From: Mucilaginibacter dorajii
GTDB taxonomy: Bacteria; Bacteroidota; Bacteroidia; Sphingobacteriales; Sphingobacteriaceae
Direction: 5' to 3'
Length of the DNA: 64,000 nt
NCBI RefSeq assembly: GCF_024808255.1
Contig: NZ_JANTYS010000009.1
Location: 180,915-244,914, forward strand
The translations under genes were made by a program, and so were the position numbers. The notes below the pieces were generated by a model. It was not told the origin of the DNA, did not search any database, and saw nothing but the letters and a program-made list of their open reading frames with translations. Of this stretch, positions 34,966-44,401 are shown in pieces; position 1 is the first letter of the stretch, and every line of letters begins with the position of its first letter.

Positions 34966-35342
34966 GCAATAAGTTCCTCAAGAGCCTTTGTAGTTAATGG
35001 CTTATGGATAAACTGTGTAATATATTTATTGCTTGCCGATTGTTTCATATCAACAGGGTCAAGCGATGATGAAAGCATAAATATTTTGATGTCTTTTTTT
35101 TCGATATCCAACCGATCATACTCCTGTAAAAACTCAAACCCGCTCATAGTAGGCATCCGGATATCCAGGAAAATAACGTCGGGCCTGATCACACCGAAAC
35201 GCAACGAATCAATAGCCTCTGTTGGCGATTGGCGTACAATGATAGTTTCGGCAAAATTGCTGGCTTCCAAAACCTTGCGCGTCACAAAGTTATCGATGTA
35301 GTTATCATCAATCAGCAGGCAGGTTTTGTAGCGATTTGACAT
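34962..35342 (-). CDS. CheY-like response regulator
   Basis: A 126-residue receiver domain without an output domain. The acidic pair is IDDN (11-14), the phosphoacceptor Asp60 is in VIFLDIRMP, Ser91-92 replaces the usual Thr, and Lys114 is in FIHKPLT. All are intact, so it should be phosphorylatable. The cognate kinase is not adjacent. Its stop overlaps the start of the BadF-type kinase gene by four bases. It may modulate another protein by contact rather than by DNA binding. Confidence 0.92.
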   Translation of the reverse strand: MSNRYKTCLLIDDNYIDNFVTRKVLEASNFAETIIVRQSPTEAIDSLRFGVIRPDVIFLDIRMPTMSGFEFLQEYDRLDIEKKDIKIFMLSSSLDPVDMKQSASNKYITQFIHKPLTTKALEELIA

Positions 35343-35395
35343 CTTTTCAAAGATATGCGTTTACAAACAAATAAAAAACAATACTTTTTGGGTAT

Positions 35396-36715
35396 TTACT
35401 GTATACTGATACTGTTGGTAATTTGTTTCAAAGTAATTTCGGCTTGTTTAGATTGATACTGGGCGGCAAAGAAAGTTGACTGTGCTGCAAGGTAATTACG
35501 CTGTGCCTCGCGGATCTCCAACGGGGTAATATTGCCCAGTTTGTATTTTTCTAATGAAATATCAAGGTTCTTTTTGGCTATAACCACATTAGCCTGCCCA
35601 AGCCTTATCAAATCCAGGCCTGATAGGTACGCGGCAAACAGCGTATTTACCTGCGTTTCGATATTAAGCTGGATTTGTTTGGCCGAAATATTGGCATTAT
35701 CTATCTGGATTTTGGCATTTCGTTCCTTACGGGTTTGGTTAAAGCCATCAAAAATATTGATGGTGGCGGTTAAGCCGTAGTTTAGCCCATGTTGATTTTG
35801 CGCCAGGGTAAAACCTGCAGGCGTTTTATTATCACTAAAGGTATAGCCTGTGGTTACGCCCACCTGCGGGTAACGGGTAGCGCGCACCTGTTTCAGGTTG
35901 ATCTCGGCCAGGCGGCGGTTTAACTGGGCCGATAATATGGCCGGGTTTTGTGATTGCGCGTTGTTGATGATGTCGCCTAACATCAGCTTTTCATCAATCA
36001 TGATGGTATCGGCAACAGAGAAATCGGTTTGCAGATCGCGTACCAGGAGCTGGTTTAGCTGAATTTTTAAGGTTTTAAACAGCTGGGACTGGGTAACCAG
36101 GTTAGCAGTATCGGTATTTAAATTTACCTGCGCATTCAGCACATCTAATTTAGATGCCCGGCCAACATGAAATTTATCATTGGCGTAACGCAGCTGGGTG
36201 TGCGAAATATCAATGGCTCCTTTTAAAGCCTTGATCTGCTCGTTTTGGCTGATAAGGTCGTAATAGGTATTGATAACCGTGGCTACCGTATTTTGTATGG
36301 TATCCTGCAACCGTAAAGCGCCTAACTGATCAAGCTGCTTTAACCTATCGTAGTTGGCAAACATTCCAAAGCCGTCAAAAATGGTCCAGTTGAGGGCTAC
36401 GCCATAGTTAATCCCTGTATTAGGCGCGTTATTGATATTATTAACAGTACCATCGCTTCGGGTTTGCTTTGTGGTTAAACGGCTGTTGGTTGATGCAAAA
36501 TTGCCATTAACCTTTGGCAAAACACCGGCATTACCCAATGTAACATTGTTAGCAGCAAGGGTTTTATTATTTTGCGATAGCTTAATATTATAGTTGTTTT
36601 TCAGGGCTATCTCCACCGCTTCCTTAAGGGTAAGCATCGGGGCATCCTGCGCCATGGCCTGTACACCCAAAATGGCACAGCAAAAAACCAGGAACGCTAT
36701 TTTTTTAATGATCAT
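35396..36715 (-). CDS. TolC-family outer-membrane efflux protein
   Basis: A 439-residue outer-membrane channel subunit. A signal peptide (1-22, with AMA before the mature start) is followed by two OEP repeats of long helices (about 28-220 and 235-425), rich in N and Q, as in TolC. The trimer spans the outer membrane and periplasm. It is the last gene of the RND operon, five bases after the pump gene, so it serves as its exit duct. Confidence 0.94.
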   Translation of the reverse strand: MIIKKIAFLVFCCAILGVQAMAQDAPMLTLKEAVEIALKNNYNIKLSQNNKTLAANNVTLGNAGVLPKVNGNFASTNSRLTTKQTRSDGTVNNINNAPNTGINYGVALNWTIFDGFGMFANYDRLKQLDQLGALRLQDTIQNTVATVINTYYDLISQNEQIKALKGAIDISHTQLRYANDKFHVGRASKLDVLNAQVNLNTDTANLVTQSQLFKTLKIQLNQLLVRDLQTDFSVADTIMIDEKLMLGDIINNAQSQNPAILSAQLNRRLAEINLKQVRATRYPQVGVTTGYTFSDNKTPAGFTLAQNQHGLNYGLTATINIFDGFNQTRKERNAKIQIDNANISAKQIQLNIETQVNTLFAAYLSGLDLIRLGQANVVIAKKNLDISLEKYKLGNITPLEIREAQRNYLAAQSTFFAAQYQSKQAEITLKQITNSISIQ

Positions 36716-36720
36716 ATCGC

Positions 36721-39700
36721 TTAAAGATTTTCAATCAATTTTATTTCTTTGTGTTCTGCCGCGGTTTCTTCTTCCGGTTCTTCATCAGGGTCGCGGCGGG
36801 TTTTTGAGGCGAAGATCACATACATCAATGGTATAATGTATAAGGTTAACACCAATGAAAACAGCATGCCGCCCATAATTACTATCCCCAGCGATGTACG
36901 GCTTTTTGCACCTGCTCCCAACGCGAACGCGATAGGTACCGACCCCAACACCACAGCTAAGCTGGTCATTAATATTGGGCGTAAACGCGCGGTTGCGGCC
37001 TCAACGGCGGCCTCATACTTGGCAACGCCATGTTCCATCCGTTGGTTGGCAAACTCTACAATAAGGATACCGTTTTTGGTTACCAAACCTACCAGGGTAA
37101 TGATGCCTATCTCGCTAAAAATATTAAGTGTTTGGTTAAACAACCATAAAGACAGGAACGCGCCCGAAATTGCCAGCGGTACGGTAAGCATTACTATAAA
37201 TGGATCCATAAAGCTTTCAAACTGGGCGGCCAATACCAGGTATATCAGCAACAGTGCAAAACCAAAGGCAAACAAAATATTTGACGAACCTTCGGCATAA
37301 TCACGTGAGGGCCCACTTAAAGCTGTGCTAAAAGTATCGTCTAAAAGACTTTTTGATATCCGGTCCATTTCGGCAATACCATCGCCAACGGTTTTACCCG
37401 GTGCCAGGCCGGCCTGTATGGTGGCCGATTTGTAGCGGTTAAAATGATAAATAGCAGGAGGCGTAGCACCCTCGGTTGTTTTTACTACGTTATCCAACTG
37501 CACCAGGTTGCCCTTGGTGCTGCGCACATATACAGATCGCAAATCCAACGGCTGATCGCGATTGGCTCTATCAACCTGGGCTATCACCTGGTATTGCTTT
37601 CCGTTAATGAGAAAATAATCTAACCTCCCGGCACTATAATAAAGCTGCAGGGTTTGTGCAATATCATCAACAGAAACACCTAAATCCCTTGCCCTGTCCC
37701 TATCGGTAACAACCCTCAGCTCGGGCTTGGTAAATTTAAGGTTTACATCCGTTCCCTGGAAAACCGGGCTGCGCGATACCTCAGCAAAAAACTGCGGCAG
37801 CACTTTCCTTATCTTTTCAAAATCCTGGTTTTGTATTACATATTGTACCGGTAATGATGTACGTGCGCCGCTACCGCCGCCGCTTATGGTTTGCTCCTGC
37901 ACTACAATGGCACGGGCATCGGGCATTTTACTTAATTTTTTATTCATCCAGTCGGCCAGTTGTTGCTGGGTACGCGTACGTTCGTCTGGTGCGGTTAAAC
38001 CAATACGGCCAAAGCCGGAGTTTGCCGAACCGCCACCGCCAAAGGATGGCGAAACAATTTCCAGGTTGATATTGGCCTCAGGGATGGAATCGGCAACCAG
38101 GTTAGATACCTTATCCATGTATCTGGTCATATACTCGTAAGTGGCACCTTCAGATCCGGTTACGCTGTAACGCAGTAAACTGCGATCATCCAACGGCGCA
38201 AGCTCAGATGGGATAACCTTAACCAATACGCCAATGATAACCAATGATACCGCCAGGATCACAAACGATACCCAACGCACTTTCATAAACCTGATGAGCG
38301 TTTCTGTATACGAGGTGGTCATGTTCACAAAAAACGGCTCGGTCCGTTCGTAAAACTTCGATTTTTTGTTACTCTTACGAATCAGCTTTACGTTAAGCAT
38401 AGGTGTTAAACTCAGGGATACAAAAGCAGAGATCAACACCGCGCCGGCGACGACGACCGCAAACTCGCGAAACAAGCGGCCTGTAAAGCCCTGTAAAAAA
38501 ACAATTGGCAAAAACACAGCGGCCAGTGTTACCGATGTAGATACCACCGCGAAAAAGATCTCGGCCGAACCTTCAAAAGCAGCCTTGCGGATAGCCATAC
38601 CAGCCTCTACCTTTTTGTAAATGTTTTCGGTTACCACAATACCATCATCTACCACTAAACCAGTTGCCAGTACAATACCCAGCAGGGTAAGAATATTGAT
38701 AGAGAACCCAAAAATATACATGATAAAAAACGCGCCGATCAGGGATACCGGGATATCTATCAGCGGGCGGAAAGCGATAAGCCAATCGCGGAAAAACAGG
38801 TAGATAATGATAACCACCAGTATAAACGATATGATCAACGTTTCCTGCACCTCGGTAATGGATTGGTTAATGAACCGGGTATTATCCAAAGCTACTTTTA
38901 CCGAAATATCCGGCGGAAGATCTTTCTTGATCTGGGCCAGCCTGGTATAAAAATCTTTGGCAATTTGTACATAGTTGGCTCCTGGCTGCGGCACAATAGC
39001 CAGACCCACCATAGGTACCCCCGATTCTTTAAAGATGGTTTCCTCATTAGCCGAACCCAGAACCGCGTAGCCAATATCGCTCAGGTGGATAACCCGACTG
39101 CTATCGGCACGTATAATAAGGTTGTTAAAGTCTTTTTCTGTTGATAGCTTACCCAGTGCCCTAATGGTTACTTCGGTATTATTGCCTTCAATTTTACCGG
39201 CGGGCAGCTCCACGTTTTCTTTAGATAAGGCCGCACCAATATCGGTGGCGGTTAAGCCCAGGGCCGATAGTTTATTAGGATCTATCCATAAACGCATGGC
39301 GTACTGACGCTGGCCCTGTATGTTAATGGTACTTACACCGGGTATGGTTTGCAAACCTTCCTGCAAAACGTTCTCGGCATAATCATCTAACTGCGTAATG
39401 TTACGCGTGTCGCTGCTTACGGTAAGGGTGATGATCTGATCGGCGCTGGCATCGGCTTTGGTAACTACCGGCGGCGCGTTAATGTCCTGTGGGAGCTGGC
39501 GCTGGGCCTGGGCTACTTTATCGCGCACATCATTCGCGGCAGTTTCCAGATCGGCATCCAGGTCAAACTCAACCGTGATATTACTTGAACCAACTGAGCT
39601 GGTTGATGATATATTGCGGATACCTGGTACACCATTGATGGATTTCTCCAATGGCTCGGTAATTTGCGATTCGATTACATCGGCATTGGCGCCAGAGTAG

Positions 39701-39849
39701 CTGGTAGATACCGAAATAATAGGCGGATCTACCGATGGGAAATCCCGCACACCTAAAAACTTGTAGCCGATAATACCAAACACAACAATAACTACAGACA
39801 TTACTGTCGCCAATACCGGCCTTTTTATACTAACTGAGGATAAACTCAT
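36721..39849 (-). CDS. RND family efflux pump permease
   Basis: A 1042-residue inner-membrane proton antiporter with twelve transmembrane helices and two large periplasmic loops. The proton-relay acids lie in ATGLVVDDGIVVTENIY (about 402-418) and the N-terminal SLSSVSIKRPVLATVMS is typical of the hydrophobic/amphiphilic efflux (HAE1) group, which exports drugs, dyes, detergents and bile salts. The gene order adaptor-pump-TolC on the minus strand is complete. The substrate is not readable. Confidence 0.96.
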   Translation of the reverse strand: MSLSSVSIKRPVLATVMSVVIVVFGIIGYKFLGVRDFPSVDPPIISVSTSYSGANADVIESQITEPLEKSINGVPGIRNISSTSSVGSSNITVEFDLDADLETAANDVRDKVAQAQRQLPQDINAPPVVTKADASADQIITLTVSSDTRNITQLDDYAENVLQEGLQTIPGVSTINIQGQRQYAMRLWIDPNKLSALGLTATDIGAALSKENVELPAGKIEGNNTEVTIRALGKLSTEKDFNNLIIRADSSRVIHLSDIGYAVLGSANEETIFKESGVPMVGLAIVPQPGANYVQIAKDFYTRLAQIKKDLPPDISVKVALDNTRFINQSITEVQETLIISFILVVIIIYLFFRDWLIAFRPLIDIPVSLIGAFFIMYIFGFSINILTLLGIVLATGLVVDDGIVVTENIYKKVEAGMAIRKAAFEGSAEIFFAVVSTSVTLAAVFLPIVFLQGFTGRLFREFAVVVAGAVLISAFVSLSLTPMLNVKLIRKSNKKSKFYERTEPFFVNMTTSYTETLIRFMKVRWVSFVILAVSLVIIGVLVKVIPSELAPLDDRSLLRYSVTGSEGATYEYMTRYMDKVSNLVADSIPEANINLEIVSPSFGGGGSANSGFGRIGLTAPDERTRTQQQLADWMNKKLSKMPDARAIVVQEQTISGGGSGARTSLPVQYVIQNQDFEKIRKVLPQFFAEVSRSPVFQGTDVNLKFTKPELRVVTDRDRARDLGVSVDDIAQTLQLYYSAGRLDYFLINGKQYQVIAQVDRANRDQPLDLRSVYVRSTKGNLVQLDNVVKTTEGATPPAIYHFNRYKSATIQAGLAPGKTVGDGIAEMDRISKSLLDDTFSTALSGPSRDYAEGSSNILFAFGFALLLIYLVLAAQFESFMDPFIVMLTVPLAISGAFLSLWLFNQTLNIFSEIGIITLVGLVTKNGILIVEFANQRMEHGVAKYEAAVEAATARLRPILMTSLAVVLGSVPIAFALGAGAKSRTSLGIVIMGGMLFSLVLTLYIIPLMYVIFASKTRRDPDEEPEEETAAEHKEIKLIENL

Positions 39850-39853
39850 GGTG

Positions 39854-40933
39854 TTACTTAATTACTTTATTGATTTTTAAAGGCACCTTAGGACGCATTT
39901 GGATCAAACCCGATACAACCACGCTATCGCCAGGCTTTAAACCGTCAATTATTTGGATCCTGGTATCGGTACGTAAGTCTGTTTTTACCGGTCTTGACAC
40001 CGCTACTCCGTTATGGGCAACGTAAACGATACTGCTCTTTAAATCGGGAATAACGGCCTCGGTAGGTAACAGGATGGTTTTGGGAATTTGATCGAGTGTT
40101 AAATTTATTTTGGCAAAACTGCCCGCGGTTAATAAACCTTTAGGATTTGGCGCTTTGGCCCGCACGGTAATGGTACGCGAGTTAACATCAATTGATGGCT
40201 CAATGGCGTAAACCGTGCCTGTAAAGTTTTCTCTTGAACTTTCGGTATTGAACCTTATCTTGCTGCCAACACCCAATATGGTCAGGTACCTTTCCGGTAC
40301 CGAAAATGTAATTTTAGCCGGATCGATGTTTACCAACTGGGCTATAGGAGCCGCGGGCGACAGATAGCTACCCGGACTCACGTTGCGCAAACCAATGGTG
40401 CCCGAAAACGGCGCGCGGATCTCGGTACGTGCAATCTGTGCTTTAATCACATCGGCAGCAGCCTTTAATGAGTTTAATGAGGTAAGCGATGTATCATACT
40501 CTTCCTGGCTTATCGCTTCTTTTTGCAGCAATACCTTATTACGGTACTCCACCTGTTTGGCTAATGTTACCTGGTACTGGTTTTGTTGTAATGATGCCTC
40601 CAGGTCCTGGTTATAAACTTTAACCAGCAGCTGCCCTTTTTGCACCTTGCTGCCTTCGTTAAAATAAATGCCGGTAATGTTACCTGCGGTTTGGCTTACC
40701 AGACTCACCTTTTCGTTGGCATCAATGCTGCCGGTTACATCAATAATATTGTTTACGGCGGTATCCTTCACAATCATAATATTAACGTTTACCGGACCGT
40801 TCTTCTTTTTGCCGCTTTTGCCGCCGGCTTGTGCAGCCGCACTTTCCTTTGCGGCTTTACTAAAAAACTTGTTGTAAACTAAATAAGCTACCAGCAAAGC
40901 CAGGGCCGTGTAAATGATATATTTTGTTTTCAT
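39854..40933 (-). CDS. RND efflux periplasmic adaptor
   Basis: A 359-residue membrane-fusion protein. One N-terminal helix (about 6-24) anchors it in the inner membrane. A lipoyl-like hairpin with GSIDANEKVSLVSQTAGN is split by a coiled-coil region (about 110-150), followed by beta-barrel and membrane-proximal domains with SGTIGLRNVSPGSYL. It links the RND pump to TolC. It lies four bases before the pump gene and is the first structural gene of the operon after the MarR regulator. Confidence 0.95.
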   Translation of the reverse strand: MKTKYIIYTALALLVAYLVYNKFFSKAAKESAAAQAGGKSGKKKNGPVNVNIMIVKDTAVNNIIDVTGSIDANEKVSLVSQTAGNITGIYFNEGSKVQKGQLLVKVYNQDLEASLQQNQYQVTLAKQVEYRNKVLLQKEAISQEEYDTSLTSLNSLKAAADVIKAQIARTEIRAPFSGTIGLRNVSPGSYLSPAAPIAQLVNIDPAKITFSVPERYLTILGVGSKIRFNTESSRENFTGTVYAIEPSIDVNSRTITVRAKAPNPKGLLTAGSFAKINLTLDQIPKTILLPTEAVIPDLKSSIVYVAHNGVAVSRPVKTDLRTDTRIQIIDGLKPGDSVVVSGLIQMRPKVPLKINKVIK

Positions 40934-40946
40934 ACTGTATCGGCAA

Positions 40947-41402
40947 TCATTTTGCGATTTTTTGATTTGGGTTGGGTTGTAATGGTTTTATGTTCAGCTG
41001 CATTTTTTGCAGTACGCTTTCAAAAATTTTCATTTCGCGGGCTGTTATACCTTTGGTGATATCGCTATTGATGTGTTCAAAGGTTTCAACAATTTGCGGT
41101 ACTGCTATTTTTGCCTTTTCGGTAACGCGCAGTAAATGTTCGCGCTTATCGTGAGGGTTGCTGTCGCGGTAAACAAAACCTTTTGCGCTTAGCAGGTTAA
41201 TAATGCTCACCATGGCCGATTTATCTTTATCCAATATTTGCGCCAGCGCGTTTTGCGTAAGCTGCCCATCGTGATAATAAATAAGCGATAGTATAAAATG
41301 GTACCGTTTCAAATCCAGGTGCTCGGTATGCCTGGCCAATACATTAAGGTATAACTTACCAAGGCGTATCAGTTTCCGGGATATGGGTTCTACTATCTGC
41401 AT
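40947..41402 (-). CDS. MarR family transcriptional regulator
   Basis: A winged-helix regulator of about 151 residues. LTQNALAQILDKDKSAMVSIINLL is the recognition helix region and GFVYRDSNPHDKREHLLRVTEKAK is the wing. It sits 13 bp upstream of the adaptor gene on the same strand, so it probably controls the efflux operon in response to a small ligand and may repress its own transcription. I chose the ATG at 41402 (MQIVEP) over the one at 41450, because the extra sixteen N-terminal residues are hydrophobic and unlike the family. Confidence 0.9.
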   Translation of the reverse strand: MQIVEPISRKLIRLGKLYLNVLARHTEHLDLKRYHFILSLIYYHDGQLTQNALAQILDKDKSAMVSIINLLSAKGFVYRDSNPHDKREHLLRVTEKAKIAVPQIVETFEHINSDITKGITAREMKIFESVLQKMQLNIKPLQPNPNQKIAK

Positions 41403-41520
41403 GTTTATAAGTGCCGCAAACATAACACCCCGCCAGATTATTAGTTGCATGTATCAACCATTTTACAAGTGCCTAAAACCCAGGCATCCCGAAAAACCAT
41501 AAATTTTATATCTTGCGGGC

Positions 41521-43323
41521 ATGAAACCAATTAAGCTGACCGCAACTGTATCATTAATTTTACTGTTTATGAATTTATCCGCCGCGCAGGCGCAGCCCTC
41601 TGCCAATATATCCTACAATGTTTCCTTCCCCGAGGCGCAGGCACACTACGCCGAAATTGAGATGCATATCACCGGGCTAAAACAAAACACACTCGACCTA
41701 AAGATGCCCGTATGGACACCTGGCTCATACTTAGTAAGGGAGTTCGCTAAAAATATAGAGGCCTTTAGCGCCAATATTAACGGCCAAATTGTAGCATCGC
41801 CTAAGATCAATAAAAACACCTGGCGCGTTAATACTAAGGGAAAAGCCGCGGTAACCATTAAATATCGCGTTTACGCCAATGAAAACTCAGTGCGCACCAG
41901 TTACCTTGACGTATCGCACGCGTTTTTGTCAACATCGGGTATTTTTATTTATCCTGCCAATATGCTGCACTCACCATCAACCATTACCATTGTGCCTTAT
42001 AAAGACTGGAGTAAAGTATCAACCAGTTTAGAAATGGTTAACAACAACCCGTTTGTAAGGCATTCACCTAATTTTGATATCCTGTTCGATTCGCCTATCG
42101 AGGTAGGTAACCAGGATATTTTTGGCTTTGATGTAAACGGCGTCAAATACGAGGTATGTATGTATGGCGGCGGCAACTATGATAAAGAACGCCTTAAAAA
42201 AGATATGCACGCCATTATTGAGCAGGAAGCTGCTGTATTTGGCGAAAACCCAAACAAGCATTATACTTTTATAGTACACAATCACCTGCGCGGTGGCGGT
42301 GGTATTGAGCATTTGAGTTCGACTGTTTTAGGTGCTTCGCGCGATAATTATGCTTCAGAAAAAGGCTACCAGGGTTTCCTGGGGTTGGTTGCGCATGAGC
42401 ATTTTCACCTTTGGAATGTTAAACGCTTAAGACCGATAGTGTTAGGCCCGTTTGATTACGATAACGAAAATTATACCACTAACCTTTGGATAGCCGAAGG
42501 CTTTACCGAGTATTACCAGGAGATAGCGGTACGCCGTACTAACCTGTACCCACCAGAGAACTACCTTGATCAGATAGCCAACGAGTTTAATATACTGGAA
42601 AACCTGCCAGGCAAAAACGTACAAACCGTGGCCGAAAGCAGTTTTGATGCCTGGATAAAAGGATATCGCCCTAACGAAAACTCAAACAATACCACCATAT
42701 CGTACTATACCAAGGGTGCTATTATTGGTATGATGCTTGATTTGGAGATTATCAACAGCTCAAACCAAAAATACCATTTGGATGATGTAATGAAGTATAT
42801 GTACAATACCTATTACAAAACCAAAAAACGCGGTTATACCGATGCCGAGTTTAAAAAAGGCTTTGAAATGTTTGCCGGCAAAAAGCTTGATGATTTTTAT
42901 AAAAAATACATTAACGGCCTTGATCCGGTTGATTACAACAAATACCTTGGCTATGCGGGCTATAAAATTAACGACGAGCTTGCTGATAATAACGACGCTG
43001 CCCTGGGCATTACAACCGGTACAACCGCAGCTAAAAAAGTAATTGTAACAGGTGTAACCCGCGGTACCGCAGGCTATATTGACGGCATTAACGTTAACGA
43101 CGAAATTACCGCCATTGACGGCAATCCCATTACCGACGCAGCCAACCTTATAGCCGGCAAAAAGCCCGGCGACAAAATACAGGTAACCGTAAGCCGCGAC
43201 GGCCAAAATATTACCTTACCGGTTACCTTATTAAAAAGCAACCGTGTAAAATATAAAATTGTATCGTTAGATAGCCCAACGCCACAGCAGCTGGCGGTGC
43301 GTAAAAAATGGCTGAGCTTGTAA
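41521..43323 (+). CDS. M61 family glycyl aminopeptidase-like protease with PDZ domain
   Basis: A 600-residue exported protease. Signal peptide at 1-24 (ending AAQA). An N-terminal beta domain leads to the zinc site HEHFH near 292, in the family context VAHEHFHLWNVKRLRP, with the third ligand in IAEGFTEYY about 33 residues later. A PDZ-like domain lies near the C-terminus (about 500-580, GYIDGINVNDEITAIDG). It may process small peptides in the periplasm. It is divergent from the MarR gene and closed by a terminator. Confidence 0.94.
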   Translation: MKPIKLTATVSLILLFMNLSAAQAQPSANISYNVSFPEAQAHYAEIEMHITGLKQNTLDLKMPVWTPGSYLVREFAKNIEAFSANINGQIVASPKINKNTWRVNTKGKAAVTIKYRVYANENSVRTSYLDVSHAFLSTSGIFIYPANMLHSPSTITIVPYKDWSKVSTSLEMVNNNPFVRHSPNFDILFDSPIEVGNQDIFGFDVNGVKYEVCMYGGGNYDKERLKKDMHAIIEQEAAVFGENPNKHYTFIVHNHLRGGGGIEHLSSTVLGASRDNYASEKGYQGFLGLVAHEHFHLWNVKRLRPIVLGPFDYDNENYTTNLWIAEGFTEYYQEIAVRRTNLYPPENYLDQIANEFNILENLPGKNVQTVAESSFDAWIKGYRPNENSNNTTISYYTKGAIIGMMLDLEIINSSNQKYHLDDVMKYMYNTYYKTKKRGYTDAEFKKGFEMFAGKKLDDFYKKYINGLDPVDYNKYLGYAGYKINDELADNNDAALGITTGTTAAKKVIVTGVTRGTAGYIDGINVNDEITAIDGNPITDAANLIAGKKPGDKIQVTVSRDGQNITLPVTLLKSNRVKYKIVSLDSPTPQQLAVRKKWLSL

Positions 43324-43345
43324 ACTCAACCCTTTTTATTTAAAT

Positions 43346-43376
43346 AAAAAAGCCTTGAATTATCGAGGCTTTTTCT
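43346..43376 (+). terminator. Rho-independent terminator after the M61 gene
   Basis: Stem AAAAAGCCTTGA with TCGAGGCTTTTT (one G-T pair), a four-base loop and a T-rich tail, 22 bp after the stop codon. Confidence 0.7.
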
Positions 43377-43394
43377 ATTTAAACATCTTTACTA

Positions 43395-43642
43395 CCCCCC
43401 ATTAGGCTACCGTGTACCCATATTTTTTTTATTAAAGAAAATGTCATTTCGAACGAGCATGCGCAGGGGAAAGCGGTGAGCGAGGAGAAATCTTCGACGC
43501 CTTGCTATGCCGAATGCCCGCACGTAGAAGATTTCTCCTCACCTCCGGCGCACAAATCCCTGCAGGTTCGTTCGAAATGACAACTCTTTTTATTGTGGCC
43601 AAAAGTTTAACAACATGTGGGTACACGGTAGCCCTTTAGGGG
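43395..43642. repeat. 248-bp nested inverted repeat, family 2 copy 3
   Basis: Outer arms GGCTACCGTGTACCCATA and GTGGGTACACGGTAGCC; middle arms TGTCATTTCGAACGAGC and GGTTCGTTCGAAATGACA; inner arms GAGGAGAAATCTTCGACG and its diverged partner. It is more diverged from copies 1 and 2 than they are from each other. The right end lies 7 bp from the mlaD stop. No gene in this gap. Confidence 0.8.
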
Positions 43643-43648
43643 TTGGGG

Positions 43649-44401
43649 CTATTGATCCTTTTGCAGTTTCTCCTGCGCTTTTTTAATAGAATCCTGCTTA
43701 GCCTTGGCTGCCTTTTTCTTTTTATTGAAAAACCCTTTCAACAAAAAGTTTGATTGCGCCGCTTTCAAATCTTCATTTAAGGTCCCTGTGGTGGCGTGTA
43801 CATTTTTCATCGTTGTTTTAGCTTGTGCAACGGTGCTTTCCAGGCTTTTTGAAAGGTTATCATTGTTCAATAACCGGCCTATACTACCTTTGCCGCTATT
43901 TACCTTATCTACAATTTCGGCAAGGCTTCCGGTCATTTTTTCGGCGTTATCGGCCACGCGGGTGAGTTTGCCTATAATCCGGTCTACATCAACCGGATTA
44001 ACAGAAGCCAGCCGACCGCCATCTGCCACTTCCTGGTTACTGGTTATGCCGCCAGGCGCCAAAACAACCAGTTTATCACCCATCAAGCCATCGCTGCCTA
44101 TGCTGAGCTTAGAATCAGTTTTTACAAACTTTTTTACGGTGTTGTTAAGCGTTAAATCAACCCTAACAGAACTATCTGTCACTATATTAATTGCTTCTAC
44201 TACCCCAATGTTGATACCCGCGAAGCGCACATTGTTCCCTACCTGTAAGCCACTTACATTTTTAAAGGTGCCGTACACGTTAAATGTTGAGCTAAACATA
44301 TTTTTTTTGCTGCCGATAAAAAATACGGCCAATAGCAGCACAACCAGCCCTACGAAGGCAAACAATCCTATTTTTATTTTTTGAGATGACGTAGTTTTCA
44401 T
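43649..44401 (-). CDS. mlaD: MlaD/MCE family lipid-transport protein
   Basis: A 250-residue protein with one N-terminal transmembrane helix (about 8-28) and an MCE domain (about 35-120: VYGTFKNVSGLQVGNNVRFAG), then a coiled-coil-like C-terminal half and a lysine-rich tail. MlaD forms the periplasmic ring that moves phospholipid between inner and outer membranes. Its ATG overlaps the stop of the ATPase gene by four bases. The order permease, ATPase, MCE protein matches an Mla-type ABC importer or retrograde system; mlaB and mlaC are not seen here. Confidence 0.92.
   Translation of the reverse strand: MKTTSSQKIKIGLFAFVGLVVLLLAVFFIGSKKNMFSSTFNVYGTFKNVSGLQVGNNVRFAGINIGVVEAINIVTDSSVRVDLTLNNTVKKFVKTDSKLSIGSDGLMGDKLVVLAPGGITSNQEVADGGRLASVNPVDVDRIIGKLTRVADNAEKMTGSLAEIVDKVNSGKGSIGRLLNNDNLSKSLESTVAQAKTTMKNVHATTGTLNEDLKAAQSNFLLKGFFNKKKKAAKAKQDSIKKAQEKLQKDQ

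Noticed and set aside
36749..37300. 183-codon frame antisense to the RND pump gene
   Set aside because: Shadow of a conserved membrane gene; composition is unlike a real protein.
43704..44384. 226-codon frame antisense to mlaD
   Set aside because: It is a shadow of the mlaD codon pattern, rich in S and L, with no family match by eye. The mlaD frame has clear domain features.
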